Source: Niallia sp. NCCP-28 (lineage in GTDB: Bacteria > Bacillota > Bacilli > Bacillales > Cytobacillaceae). Taken from it: a DNA stretch of 64,000 nucleotides. The stretch lies in assembly GCF_023168165.1 (NCBI RefSeq), contig NZ_BQYJ01000009.1, positions 1 to 64,000 on the forward strand, given 5' to 3'. Shown here in pieces: positions 34,703 through 43,194 of the stretch. Numbering within the stretch: the stretch's first letter is position 1; the number at the start of each line of letters is the position of its first letter. The position numbers and the translations under genes were made by a program. The notes below the pieces were generated by a model. The model was not told where the DNA came from. It was given only the letters and a program-made list of their open reading frames with translations, and did not search any database.

Positions 34703-36046
34703 TTATATAGAGATATCAGAATTACCTTTACTGCTGACAGTACTGCTAGCCGCCTTATTTGCTGCGATTACAAATGGCAAATAAATAAGTGTAGAAACTG
34801 CTAAACAAACAAAACCAAGAATTAAAGCAAGCCAGTTTCCGCCCGTCCCTAGAAAAGCAATTAACGGACCAGGCGTTGTCCAAGGTACAGCGTAAGCTAT
34901 TGGAGGGATAAGCCCTGTTACAATTGCAGCATAACCAATCAAAATATTTATCGCTGGAACAATCATAAATGGCAATATTAAAATTGGGTTAAGCACTACC
35001 GGCAATCCAAATATTACGGGTTCATTAATATTAAATAATCCTGGTGCAAGAGATAGCTTTCCTATATCACGATAATCCTGTCTTCTAGCTACAAGAAAAA
35101 TAGCAATCAATAACCCTAAAGTCATTCCAGAACCACCATAATTGGCAAAAGCATCATTGATAGCCCAAGTTACTGGATAAGGAGCACCCCAAGCACTTCC
35201 ATGCTGTGCTACATAGTTTAAATTTTCCAAATTTGCTTCTGCAAACATAGCTTCACGAATAGCTGCAATTGTATTTGGTCCATGGATACCAAATACCCAT
35301 AATAAATTAGAAACTATAGCAAGAATCACCAGGGAAAATATATTTGTACCTAGATGCTTTAATGGTGTTTGAATGACCGCATAAATAAACTCATGCAAAC
35401 CTTTTGGATAAAACACATTAATAATAGCATTAGCAATAGCAAAAAGTACTGTAATAATAATAATTGGGAACAATACTTTAAAGGATCGAGATACCGCTGG
35501 CGGAACAGATGCCGGCATATTAATTTGCAATTTCTTTGATTTTGATAATCTACTGAAAACCTCTCCTACAAGCAATCCAACGATAAGTGCAACAAATAGT
35601 CCTTGAGCACCAACCCACTGAGTAGTTAAAAAGCTCGCTCCATCTACGACTTTATATGGGGGATAAATAATAAAGAAAGTGGATAATGCTGTCAAACCGC
35701 TTAATAACTCATCTGCCTTTAGTGAAATAGCCATATTACGCGCAACTAAAAAGACAATAAACATGGAAAGAATATTAGTAGAACCATTTAAAACTGGAGA
35801 AAATACAGATTGCAAATCAGCTAAATTTGGGAATAACTTATGCAAAAATAAAATTTTTGCAATAAAACCATCAGGTGCTAAAATTGCAAAATTTAATAAT
35901 ACGATAAGTGAACCTGCCAATGTAATAGGAAAAGATAAAATAAATGCATCTCTAATAGCGACAATATGGCGTTGGGAATTCAGTTTTGCTGCAACAGGAA
36001 CTAATGTCTTCTCTGCAAACTTTTCAAACATTGCCATAAACCCCAT
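34703..36046 (-). CDS. PTS cellobiose/oligo-beta-glucoside-type transporter subunit IIC
   Basis: 447 residues, lactose/cellobiose-family EIIC. About ten membrane helices, with family segments RHIVAIRDAFILSFPITLAGSLIVLL, GIHGPNTIAAIREAMF, GLFNINEPVIFGLPVVLNPILILPF and the final TTPGPLIAFLGTGGNW. AGGAGG lies seven bases before the ATG. The EIIB is encoded 88 bases upstream; no EIIA or phospho-glycosidase gene is in the cluster. The sugar is probably a beta-glucoside, but the lack of a hydrolase leaves it open. Confidence 0.9.
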   Translation of the reverse strand: MGFMAMFEKFAEKTLVPVAAKLNSQRHIVAIRDAFILSFPITLAGSLIVLLNFAILAPDGFIAKILFLHKLFPNLADLQSVFSPVLNGSTNILSMFIVFLVARNMAISLKADELLSGLTALSTFFIIYPPYKVVDGASFLTTQWVGAQGLFVALIVGLLVGEVFSRLSKSKKLQINMPASVPPAVSRSFKVLFPIIIITVLFAIANAIINVFYPKGLHEFIYAVIQTPLKHLGTNIFSLVILAIVSNLLWVFGIHGPNTIAAIREAMFAEANLENLNYVAQHGSAWGAPYPVTWAINDAFANYGGSGMTLGLLIAIFLVARRQDYRDIGKLSLAPGLFNINEPVIFGLPVVLNPILILPFMIVPAINILIGYAAIVTGLIPPIAYAVPWTTPGPLIAFLGTGGNWLALILGFVCLAVSTLIYLPFVIAANKAASSTVSSKGNSDISI

Positions 36047-36134
36047 ATATACTCCTCCTAGATAATGTTTGATTATCCTTGCTTTGCTGGCATCTATTGC
36101 ATAATATAAATTTCCATATACTTCATCTCTCTTG

Positions 36135-36437
36135 CTAAGAAAGCAAATTCATCGCCTTTTCTAGTACCGCTTTTCCATTCATCATGCCATAATCCCGCAT
36201 ATCAATAACTTCGACAGGCACTCTTCCCCCAATAATTTCCTCTACTTGTGGTTTTTGATATCTTACTTGAGGCCCTAAAAGCACAATATCCACTTCATTA
36301 GCCACCCTTTGACATTCTGAAACTGGCAAAGCAAATATCTCTAACTCTATCCCCTTTTCTTTTGCTGCATCTTTCATTTTATTTACTAATAGGCTTGTCG
36401 ACATGCCTGCTGCACAGACTAATAATATTTTTTTCAT
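36135..36437 (-). CDS. PTS lactose/cellobiose-family subunit IIB
   Basis: 100 residues. MKKILLVCAAGMSTSLLVNKM carries the phosphorylated cysteine (Cys8) and P-loop of the cellobiose-type EIIB; later VDIVLLGPQVRYQKPQVEEI is also typical. It passes phosphate from EIIA to sugar bound on EIIC. An adjoining TTG precedes the ATG; AGGAGGAG spacing favours the ATG at 36437. First gene of the operon, divergent from the RpiR regulator. Confidence 0.92.
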   Translation of the reverse strand: MKKILLVCAAGMSTSLLVNKMKDAAKEKGIELEIFALPVSECQRVANEVDIVLLGPQVRYQKPQVEEIIGGRVPVEVIDMRDYGMMNGKAVLEKAMNLLS

Positions 36438-36588
36438 CAAAACTCCTCCTCCTAAGATACTTATAAATTAGAAAAAACTGCTGTTTTATGCTATATTAAC
36501 AATGTTGAGATGAATTATTTTTTCTCTATTCCCCCTTTGATTTTTGGCCATGTTAATGAATATGGTAATAAAGGGATTTTAGCTTATT

Positions 36589-36645
36589 CGTGAAAACAAA
36601 TGTTATTCACGCCTTCTCGCAAGCAGCTGAAGGGAAATTTTCCCT
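36589..36645. promoter_or_regulatory. two dyad operators between the PTS operon and rpiR-type gene
   Basis: CGTGAA and TTCACG (36589-36611) form an inverted repeat with an 11-base centre. Twenty bases further is AGGGAAATTTTCCCT (36631-36645), a perfect odd-length palindrome. Both lie in the 430-base divergent region, where an RpiR/MurR-type regulator would bind. Which dyad is the operator is inference. Confidence 0.45.
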
Positions 36646-36700
36646 ACCCAAAAATCAACCGATTTCTTTAACAGTGCCTATTTATTTCTCACACTCTAAT

Positions 36701-36714
36701 TGTATACGCTTTCA
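36701..36714. promoter_or_regulatory. catabolite-responsive element (cre)
   Basis: TGTATACGCTTTCA matches the cre consensus TGWAANCGNTNWCA with one mismatch. It is in the divergent region between the PTS operon and its putative regulator, where CcpA control is expected. Confidence 0.65.
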
Positions 36715-36869
36715 TAATTAAATCAATAAAACTTCCCTTTTTTGATTTTTATCCTACTTAAAGAAATTTGTCACAAAAAGGAAACAAGTTGTTTTATATC
36801 TTTTCATGTTAACATCAGATTAATCTCTTTATAAATATATCTTTGAAAATAGGGGAGGGAGAAAACAAC

Positions 36870-37604
36870 ATGTTTACTGCGGAAATGGTGCAAACCTTTA
36901 ATGAACTAGATATGCTTCTCTATAACTATATTACCAAAAACAGTGACAAGGTTATTTATATGAGGATTAGAGAACTTGCAAATGAGACACATGTTTCTAC
37001 CTCAAGTATTTTGCGCTTCTGTAAAAAATTAAATTGCGAAGGTTTCTCCGAATTCAAAGTAAAGCTCAAACTTTACCTAGATCATCATACACAAGATCAT
37101 ATAAAATCACCTCGATATTATCTTTCTGAATTTATGGAACGGACTATTAATGGAAATTTTGAAAATGCACTCAATCAAGTTGCAGATTTAGTATTACAAG
37201 CAAATAAAATCCTTTTTATTGGAATTGGCAGTTCAGGCATTTTAGCGGAGTATGGGGCCAGGTATTTTTCTAGCTTAGGCAAATTTTCTTCCTCTATAAA
37301 GGATCCTTTTTACCCCATTAATAGCAAAGAATTAAAAAACAGCATCTCCATTATTTTATCGGTATCTGGAGAAACTGATTTCACTTTAAACTTAGCTCAT
37401 CAGCTAAAAGCAGAAGGAACCCATATTATCAGCATCACTAACAGTAAAAACTGCAAGCTGGCGAAAATTTCTGATATTAATATTGCCTATTATATAGCAG
37501 AAACCTATTTAGGTGAAAATAGTATAACTTCCCAAATACCTGTTATGTACATCCTGGAAGAAAGCGCTCACAAAATAAAAGGTAAACTAAATAATAAAAC
37601 ATAA
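36870..37604 (+). CDS. RpiR/MurR-family transcriptional regulator
   Basis: 244 residues. N-terminal HTH_6 domain (about 1-75: IRELANETHVSTSSILRFCKKLNCEGFSEFKVKLKLYL) and a C-terminal SIS sugar-phosphate-binding domain (about 95-220: ILFIGIGSSGILAEYGARYFSSLGK ... SVSGETDFTLNLAHQLKAEGTHIISITNS). It probably senses the phosphorylated sugar imported by the divergent PTS. The frame extends nine codons upstream to a TTG, but that stretch contains the ribosome site (GGGGAGGGA), so the start is the ATG at 36870. Confidence 0.88.
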   Translation: MFTAEMVQTFNELDMLLYNYITKNSDKVIYMRIRELANETHVSTSSILRFCKKLNCEGFSEFKVKLKLYLDHHTQDHIKSPRYYLSEFMERTINGNFENALNQVADLVLQANKILFIGIGSSGILAEYGARYFSSLGKFSSSIKDPFYPINSKELKNSISIILSVSGETDFTLNLAHQLKAEGTHIISITNSKNCKLAKISDINIAYYIAETYLGENSITSQIPVMYILEESAHKIKGKLNNKT

Positions 37605-37625
37605 CACTTATTCTGCTAATCAAAA

Positions 37626-37659
37626 GCGATTGTAATCTTTCATTGAAACTTACAATCGC
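37626..37659. terminator. terminator between RpiR-type gene and DUF3231 gene
   Basis: GCGATTGTAA, 14-base loop, TTACAATCGC. The T-run (TTTTGA) is on the minus side, so it best serves the DUF3231 gene but may also stop the plus-strand transcript. Confidence 0.6.
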
Positions 37660-37751
37660 CCATTCAGCCTGAACTTTTATTTGAGAACTATTTCAGCAGC
37701 CTGCTAACACTATATTGCAGTAAAATTGTTTATTTCATCTCAAGCATCTCT

Positions 37752-38777
37752 TTAGTTAAATTTGCTATTTTTATTTTCCACTAATATTGAGCGATCTATC
37801 ATTCCCGGCGGTTGTTCTAACCAACTATTTTTGATCATAAGATCTGCCCCTCCTTTAGCATATTGGGCTATTTCAAGGGATAAACGTTCATAGTTTATGG
37901 CCAAATCGCTTCTTTGACTTGCCCCTGCTGCTGTTGAGTAATTTCCTATTCCAGCTGCACTTAATAAACTCATATGAAACATCATCAGTTTATCTGAAAA
38001 AGTTGGTATAGTAGAGTCTGTTATTGCTATATCAGCTGACATTGGACTTTGCAAATTCTCTTCCAATAATATATTCATAAAAATTTTTATATGTTTTTGG
38101 GCTATTTCCTTTCCTTGCATCATAAATTGCTGTACATCTTTGTTGGCAGACGTTTGGGCAAACGCCAAACTAATTTTAGAGCCTATATTATTCGTTTGTG
38201 TATTCATAAATAAATGGGAAATTTCAATAGAGTTCAGCGGACGTTTTTTATGAAAGAAATGAAATCCGCTTAAATAGCTATTACTATCTACATAATCTTT
38301 TGTTTTCGGTACAAGAATATAGGGAGAACGGACTATTACTCCCTTATTTATAAGCAAACTGGTACTTTTTTCAAATAATCTAGAAGTATCCGCCAGTCCA
38401 TTTGTGAATATTTCAATAATATCTTCCCGCACACTCATAGAAAGAAATCCGCTAAATGCTAGAAGACCTGCCTTTGCCATATGATTTATATAAAACAAGC
38501 AAAAAGTATCTGTAAATAACCCAGGAGCCTCTAAATTTACATCGTTTTTGGAAAATCCGTAGGGTTTTTCATATGTATCCTTCTTAAATATGGTAGCAAG
38601 ATGATCCATTTGCTTTATAGAAATAGTTAAAGCCAGATCAACAATTGCTTTTATTTCTGAATCTTCTATATGTTTTTTCATATGACTTAATATACATACA
38701 GACATGCTGTTATTCATATAAGAAGTCCAAATACAGGCTATCTCCGATGAAGTAAGCTTTACATTTGAATTATGCAT
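37752..38777 (-). CDS. DUF3231 family protein
   Basis: About 341 residues in two similar halves of four-helix-bundle character (first from VKLTSSEIACIWTSYMNNSMSVCILSHMKKHIED, second from RPLNSIEISHLFMNTQTNNIGSKISLAFAQTSANKDVQQFM). The duplication and the wording are typical of DUF3231, a Bacillaceae family sometimes described as spore-coat related. Function is unknown. The frame extends five codons upstream, but GGGGG precedes the ATG at 38777. Monocistronic. Confidence 0.82.
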   Translation of the reverse strand: MHNSNVKLTSSEIACIWTSYMNNSMSVCILSHMKKHIEDSEIKAIVDLALTISIKQMDHLATIFKKDTYEKPYGFSKNDVNLEAPGLFTDTFCLFYINHMAKAGLLAFSGFLSMSVREDIIEIFTNGLADTSRLFEKSTSLLINKGVIVRSPYILVPKTKDYVDSNSYLSGFHFFHKKRPLNSIEISHLFMNTQTNNIGSKISLAFAQTSANKDVQQFMMQGKEIAQKHIKIFMNILLEENLQSPMSADIAITDSTIPTFSDKLMMFHMSLLSAAGIGNYSTAAGASQRSDLAINYERLSLEIAQYAKGGADLMIKNSWLEQPPGMIDRSILVENKNSKFN

Positions 38778-38951
38778 AAATAAAACCCCCACTAAAAATA
38801 ATCATCTTTTATTAGTATTTACATGTTTTTTATAAATATCCCTTAAGTGATGCGGAGAAAAGGTACTTATTCACATGAAAAATCGGTTGATTTTAGTGGA
38901 GGATATTGCGAAAAAGGTTAACTAGCAAACAAAACCATTTTACGGTATTTT

Positions 38952-39839
38952 TTATATACTCTCTGCTAAAAAAGCAGTTTGCATACCTGCTACTGTTGTC
39001 GTTACTTTAAACAATCCACCTGATAATGGATACTTCTCCAACTGCTCCTCATTCATACCCGTTCTTGCTGTTGTAATATACAACTCTTGCAAGTTTTCCC
39101 CTCCAAACGTGCAAGAGGTAACGTTTAAAACTGGCAGTTCGATATCTTCTAATTTCATGTTTGTATTAGGATTCCACCTAGATACCTTCGAACCGCCCCA
39201 ATGTGCAATCCAAAGCATTCCCTCTTGATCTATCGTCATACCGTCAGGAAACCCATCTTCATTAGAAAAATCAATCACTTCCACTGCTTTTCCTAATATA
39301 GCTGTATCAAGAGCGAAGTCATAACGAAGCACCTTTTGCGTTGGTGTATCAATATAATACATATAGTTATTAGTTTTATCCCATGCTAAACCGTTGGACG
39401 TGCTAATATTGTCTAATTTCTTAGTAAGTTCTCCATTCGTATCCAGACAATACAGCGCTCCTTGTTCTTTCTCTTCCTTTTTGCTCATGGTGCCAATCCA
39501 AAACCTTCCATATGCATCACATTTCCCATCATTTGTTCTATTATCAGGCAAATTCTTCTCTACTTCTGTTATTAATTGAAGCTCTTCTGTTCGTTCTTGC
39601 AAATAAAACAGGCCCTTTTCCATCGCCACAATTAGCTTATCCTTATTTAAAGTGGGAACAACAGCACTGACTTGTTGATTCAGCACTATTTCTCTATTTT
39701 TACCTGTTGCTGGATTAAATGCACACACCTTTTTCCCTTCAATATCCACCCAGTAAAGCATTCCTGTTCTCCTATCCCAACATGGCCCTTCCCCTAGCTC
39801 TGCTTTTGCATCTACTAATAATTCGATTTTTCCTGTCAT
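38952..39839 (-). CDS. SMP-30/gluconolactonase/regucalcin-family protein
   Basis: About 295 residues, six-bladed beta-propeller. Family landmarks are ELGEGPCWDRRTGMLYWVDIEGKKV (metal-binding Glu), NDGKCDAYGRFWIGTMS, STSNGLAWDKTNNYMYYIDT and DGFPDGMTIDQEGMLWIAHWGG. Likely a sugar lactonase; substrate not known. The ATG at 39839 with GGAG ten bases upstream is preferred to the upstream frame start at 39866. It stands alone between the DUF3231 gene and the flavodoxin operon. Confidence 0.87.
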   Translation of the reverse strand: MTGKIELLVDAKAELGEGPCWDRRTGMLYWVDIEGKKVCAFNPATGKNREIVLNQQVSAVVPTLNKDKLIVAMEKGLFYLQERTEELQLITEVEKNLPDNRTNDGKCDAYGRFWIGTMSKKEEKEQGALYCLDTNGELTKKLDNISTSNGLAWDKTNNYMYYIDTPTQKVLRYDFALDTAILGKAVEVIDFSNEDGFPDGMTIDQEGMLWIAHWGGSKVSRWNPNTNMKLEDIELPVLNVTSCTFGGENLQELYITTARTGMNEEQLEKYPLSGGLFKVTTTVAGMQTAFLAESI

Positions 39840-39900
39840 TTTCCCACAACTCCTTTTCTTTTCCATATAGTATTCATCGTATTCACACTATATCCTCTCC

Positions 39901-40025
39901 CATAAAAAGAAAACCTCTTCATTAATTAATGAAGAGATAAATTATGGGAAAAATTTAAATACCTTAGGAACTCCCTTGTTTTGAGGAGCAGTATTGCCTT
40001 TTTTTAGGTAATACTCATCACAAAA
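39901..40025 (-). terminator. terminator region after the flavodoxin operon
   Basis: Two hairpins lie downstream of the last flavodoxin gene. The nearer pairs GAGTATTACC with GGCAATACTGCTC around an A-rich loop (about 39985-40020). The farther is a perfect 22-base palindrome with CTCTTCATTAA and its complement (39915-39936), running on the minus strand into GGTTTTCTTTTT. The second looks like the real terminator. Confidence 0.65.
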
Positions 40026-40081
40026 AAAGACAGGACGAAGAGATCAAATATTTGCAGCGGCAGCATAATCTCTGTTTCAAC

Positions 40082-40540
40082 TTACACCTTTTTGCTTATT
40101 TTTGCTTCTTGCAATGTTCCCCTGACATATCGGGCAATCTCCTCTTCCTCTTCTTTATCTGGCGCCATTTCTATTCGAAGAGGTTCTGCTACAACAATTG
40201 CTCCGCGGTGTATTAGAATCTCCTTTAACCTATCTAATGCTCCACAGAAGTATTCATAACTTCTGTCGCCTGATCCAAATAAAGCAAAGTGCTTGCCGTC
40301 CCATCGCTCATCCTGTAAATTCTCTACCATGTCGAGACACTCATCTGGAAAATCACCATCCCCCCATGTATACAGCCCTAAATATACAAGATCATAATTC
40401 CTAAGCTGATCCACCTTATAGATATCCGGTATTTCCATTATTTCTGCTGAATAATTTTCTCTATGTAATCCTTCTACAATACAATCAGCAATCGCCTCCG
40501 TATTTCCAGACATAGTTGCATAAATGACAGCTATTTTCAC
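40082..40540 (-). CDS. flavodoxin (second of the operon)
   Basis: 152 residues. FMN-binding P-loop YATMSGNTEAIADCI near the N terminus, then LGLYTWGDGDFPDECLDM and FGSGDRSYEYFCGALDRLKEIL, the two isoalloxazine loops of short-chain flavodoxins. It carries single low-potential electrons, replacing ferredoxin when iron is scarce. GTG start with GGGGAGGGAG upstream, 17 bases after the propeller gene. Beside a nif cluster with no nifF or ferredoxin it is a good candidate electron donor to NifH. Confidence 0.92.
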   Translation of the reverse strand: MKIAVIYATMSGNTEAIADCIVEGLHRENYSAEIMEIPDIYKVDQLRNYDLVYLGLYTWGDGDFPDECLDMVENLQDERWDGKHFALFGSGDRSYEYFCGALDRLKEILIHRGAIVVAEPLRIEMAPDKEEEEEIARYVRGTLQEAKISKKV

Positions 40541-40557
40541 AAAAATCTCCCTCCCCT

Positions 40558-41451
40558 TTAATGTACTTTTTTCTTATTATTTGATTTGAGCTGAATCCAT
40601 TTACTTTCTTCAGAACCTGCAAACATAAAATCTTCATTTACATATACTCCCCGAAAACAATGGCCTCGGATAGTATCAAAGGGTATTATTTCATTTTTTA
40701 AAGAATCTCCGTAATAAACTCTTGAATAGCCATAGTTATCTTTACTAGAACAAGCAAATATCTTTCCATCAGAAATGAATACATCTAAAAAAGCATGCTC
40801 ATTTATTGTCTGTGCAAACCTTGTCCAATTAGATAAGGTTTTTCCAATCTTTTTATTCACTTCCACACATCCATTAAATGTTGAGCAAGATCCTTTTGCA
40901 ATGCAAATCATTTGTTTATCTATATAAATAGCAGATATCATCATGACAGTCTCTTCTTTAATCCTTATTAACGAGTTTGCATCCAAATTATATTCCCATA
41001 ATCCCCCACTTTCTTTGTGGATTTGTGTTCCTATATAAATAGTATTTTCCTCTATAGCCAATGAACGAATAATAGGCCTTTTTTGTAAATGTTGAAAAGG
41101 CTGTACCGTCGTCCATGTTTTTCCGAAATTTTCTGAAATAATTAAATATGAACCTGCATGTGTCACTATCAGTCCGGAATCATTTCCTGTAATTCCCCAT
41201 AATCTTTGGGAAGTTGGAAAAGCTGATTCTGCCCAACTGTCATTTTTTTGATTATATCGAATGATTGTCCCATGTTCTCCTACCCCAAATAAATAGTTGC
41301 CAATTACTTTAAAATGATAAATGGAATAAGAAAGTGGATACTCTAGCTTCCATTCTCCATTGGTAAAGGAATATATCCCCCTCTCTTTTATTGAAAGAAT
41401 AAAAGAACCTGTTGATAAGCTTGCAACAGCAGTAGCGCCTTTAGTAAACAT
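40558..41451 (-). CDS. beta-propeller protein of unknown function between two flavodoxins
   Basis: 297 residues, not a family I can name. The sequence is a run of short beta-strand repeats: SFILSIKERGIYSFTNGEW, YLFGVGEHGTIIRYNQKNDSW, LIISENFGKTWTTVQPF, IYIGTQIHKESGGLWEYNLD, FACSSKDNYGYSRVYYGDS. The SENFGKTW repeat is BNR/Ycf48-like. It has no signal peptide, so it should be cytosolic. Its ATG overlaps the end of the first flavodoxin gene (GATGTTTACTAA), showing translational coupling, and the second flavodoxin follows after 17 bases. A role in flavodoxin binding, assembly or electron transfer is inference only. Confidence 0.75.
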   Translation of the reverse strand: MFTKGATAVASLSTGSFILSIKERGIYSFTNGEWKLEYPLSYSIYHFKVIGNYLFGVGEHGTIIRYNQKNDSWAESAFPTSQRLWGITGNDSGLIVTHAGSYLIISENFGKTWTTVQPFQHLQKRPIIRSLAIEENTIYIGTQIHKESGGLWEYNLDANSLIRIKEETVMMISAIYIDKQMICIAKGSCSTFNGCVEVNKKIGKTLSNWTRFAQTINEHAFLDVFISDGKIFACSSKDNYGYSRVYYGDSLKNEIIPFDTIRGHCFRGVYVNEDFMFAGSEESKWIQLKSNNKKKVH

Positions 41452-41908
41452 CCGTTTCTTCCTTCAATTTAGCCCAATTATAAACAGAATGAGCAAATTG
41501 TTTACACTCCTCTACTGCTTCATCCGTATCAGGGCTTAGCTCCATTTTTAATAAATCCTTAAAAACATCTGCTCCTCTTTCTTTTAACTTATCAGATATC
41601 AATTCTATTGCCCTGCAAAATTCAGGATAATCTGTATCACCTGATCCAAAACAAGCAGCAGAGACCCCTTCCAACGTAATCGTTTCTAATTCCTCATAAA
41701 AATCTTCTATTTCATAAGGCAAATCACCATCACCCCATGTATAGCTTCCTAATAAAAGCAAATTATATGTTGTCAGCGAAGAAACTGCTATTGTATCCAT
41801 TTCCATTACCTCAACATGACAATTTTTCTCTTCTAATATTTCTTTAAGAATAAGCATAATTTCTTCTGTATTTCCGGACATACTGGCAAAACCTATCAAT
41901 ACCTTCAT
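41441..41908 (-). CDS. flavodoxin (first of the operon)
   Basis: 155 residues. FMN P-loop GFASMSGNTEEIMLIL and loops LGSYTWGDGDLPYEIEDF and FGSGDTDYPEFCRAIELIS mark a short-chain flavodoxin, similar to but clearly distinct from the second one. It is the first gene of a three-gene operon behind a promoter with a perfect Fur box, so expression should rise under iron limitation. Its last 11 bases overlap the propeller gene. The location next to nifV suggests a NifF-like role. Confidence 0.93.
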   Translation of the reverse strand: MKVLIGFASMSGNTEEIMLILKEILEEKNCHVEVMEMDTIAVSSLTTYNLLLLGSYTWGDGDLPYEIEDFYEELETITLEGVSAACFGSGDTDYPEFCRAIELISDKLKERGADVFKDLLKMELSPDTDEAVEECKQFAHSVYNWAKLKEETDVY

Positions 41909-41951
41909 AAAAACACCTCTATAATGGAGAATTTATATTATTTATATAAAG

Positions 41952-41981
41952 ACTATAAATGATAATGATTATCAATGTCAA
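41952..41981 (-). promoter_or_regulatory. promoter with perfect Fur box for the flavodoxin operon
   Basis: Minus strand TTGACA (41981-41976), 18-base spacer, TATAGT (41957-41952). The spacer holds TGATAATGATTATCA (41960-41974), a perfect 7-1-7 Fur box. Binding there would block RNA polymerase; derepression is expected when iron is low. Confidence 0.85.
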
Positions 41982-42014
41982 TAACTAACTTAATATTTAT
42001 TTTTTATAGGAACA

Positions 42015-42046
42015 TAACAAAAAGGATGACAATTCGTCATCCTTTT
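42015..42046 (-). terminator. terminator at the end of the nif operon
   Basis: Minus strand AAAGGATGAC, five-base loop, GTCATCCTTTTT. Ten-pair perfect stem; the nifV stop codon overlaps its left end. It separates the nif and flavodoxin operons. Confidence 0.9.
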
Positions 42047-43169
42047 ATGTATGAAAGCCTCCTATTAATTTCTTTAAATCGCCTACCTCTATTACTCGTT
42101 TCGTTTCACTTGTTACTTCTCTTACATAATCTATTAATTTTTGCCCCTGTTGTTTATCTATATCAATACCTTCTTGTTTAAGCAAATGGACAATTGAACT
42201 GATACCTGAATGTTTTCCTATTATAAAGTGATGCGCTCTTCCTACTTCCTTTGGATCAAAGGTTTGATAGGTTTCCAAATATTTAATCAAACCATCAACA
42301 TGAATGCCCGATTCATGTGTATAAACCCTAGAACCAATAATTGCCTTATTCTCAGGAATTTTCAGACCCGATGCAACACTAACTAATTCTGCCAATCTAT
42401 GAAAATACTCTGTTTTTACATTTATTTTTCCATTGTAAAGATGACGCCATCCCATCGCCACTTCCTCTAAAGAGGCATTTCCAGCTCTTTCTCCTATGCC
42501 AAAAATTGTCGTACTGGCCCATTTTGCACCAGCAAATAAAGCAGAAAGTGTATTGGCAGATGCCAATCCGAAATCATTATGACAATGAATTTCTAATTCT
42601 ATATCTGCTGGACATTCTTTAATTATTCTTTGAATATTTATCTGTGCCAACATCGGGTTAAGCACCGATACAGTATCTGCATATCGAAACCTTTTTACGC
42701 CTTCTCTATAAAGGCTGTTTATTAAATCGATTAAAAAGGAGAGGCTTGCTCTGGAAGCATCCTCAAAGCCAACTGAAACAAGCAGATCAAATGCCTGTGC
42801 GTATGCTACTATATCTTGAATAAGCAATTTAATTTCATTTCTATTTAATCTTAATTTATGATACAGATGAATATCAGAAATAGGTATCGAAATATGCACC
42901 CAGTTTGCGCCAGCTTCCCTGGAAGCATCGATATCTTTTTTAACAGCACGATTCCAAGTTATTAATTGTATAGGCAAATTCATTTCCACAATCGAGTAAA
43001 TTGCCTGCTGTTCTGCTTTTCCCATCGCTGGAATTCCAATTTCCGCCTGCTCTATACCAGCCTTAGCCAATAATTTTGCTATTTTTCTTTTTTCTTCATT
43101 AGAAAAGATTATTCCCGCTGCCTGCTCCCCATCTCTTAATGTAGTATCACAAAATTTAATACTGTCCAC
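42045..43169 (-). CDS. nifV: homocitrate synthase
   Basis: 374 residues. DRE-TIM barrel acyltransferase: FCDTTLRDGEQAAGIIFSNEEKRKIAKLLAKAGIEQAEIG at the N terminus, ELEIHCHNDFGLASANTLSALFAGA in the middle (metal-binding HxH) and GSRVYTHESGIHVDGLIK. It condenses acetyl-CoA and 2-oxoglutarate to homocitrate, the organic ligand of FeMo-cofactor. Position as last gene of the nif operon supports NifV rather than 2-isopropylmalate synthase. GTG start, with AGGAGGAGGAAA directly before it. Confidence 0.95.
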   Translation of the reverse strand: MDSIKFCDTTLRDGEQAAGIIFSNEEKRKIAKLLAKAGIEQAEIGIPAMGKAEQQAIYSIVEMNLPIQLITWNRAVKKDIDASREAGANWVHISIPISDIHLYHKLRLNRNEIKLLIQDIVAYAQAFDLLVSVGFEDASRASLSFLIDLINSLYREGVKRFRYADTVSVLNPMLAQINIQRIIKECPADIELEIHCHNDFGLASANTLSALFAGAKWASTTIFGIGERAGNASLEEVAMGWRHLYNGKINVKTEYFHRLAELVSVASGLKIPENKAIIGSRVYTHESGIHVDGLIKYLETYQTFDPKEVGRAHHFIIGKHSGISSIVHLLKQEGIDIDKQQGQKLIDYVREVTSETKRVIEVGDLKKLIGGFHT

Positions 43170-43194
43170 TTTCCTCCTCCTTTCTAGTAAATCT

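Noticed and set aside
42045-43169. 2-isopropylmalate synthase or citramalate synthase instead of NifV
   Set aside because: Shorter than LeuA, lacks the C-terminal leucine-binding domain, and is the last gene of the nif operon.
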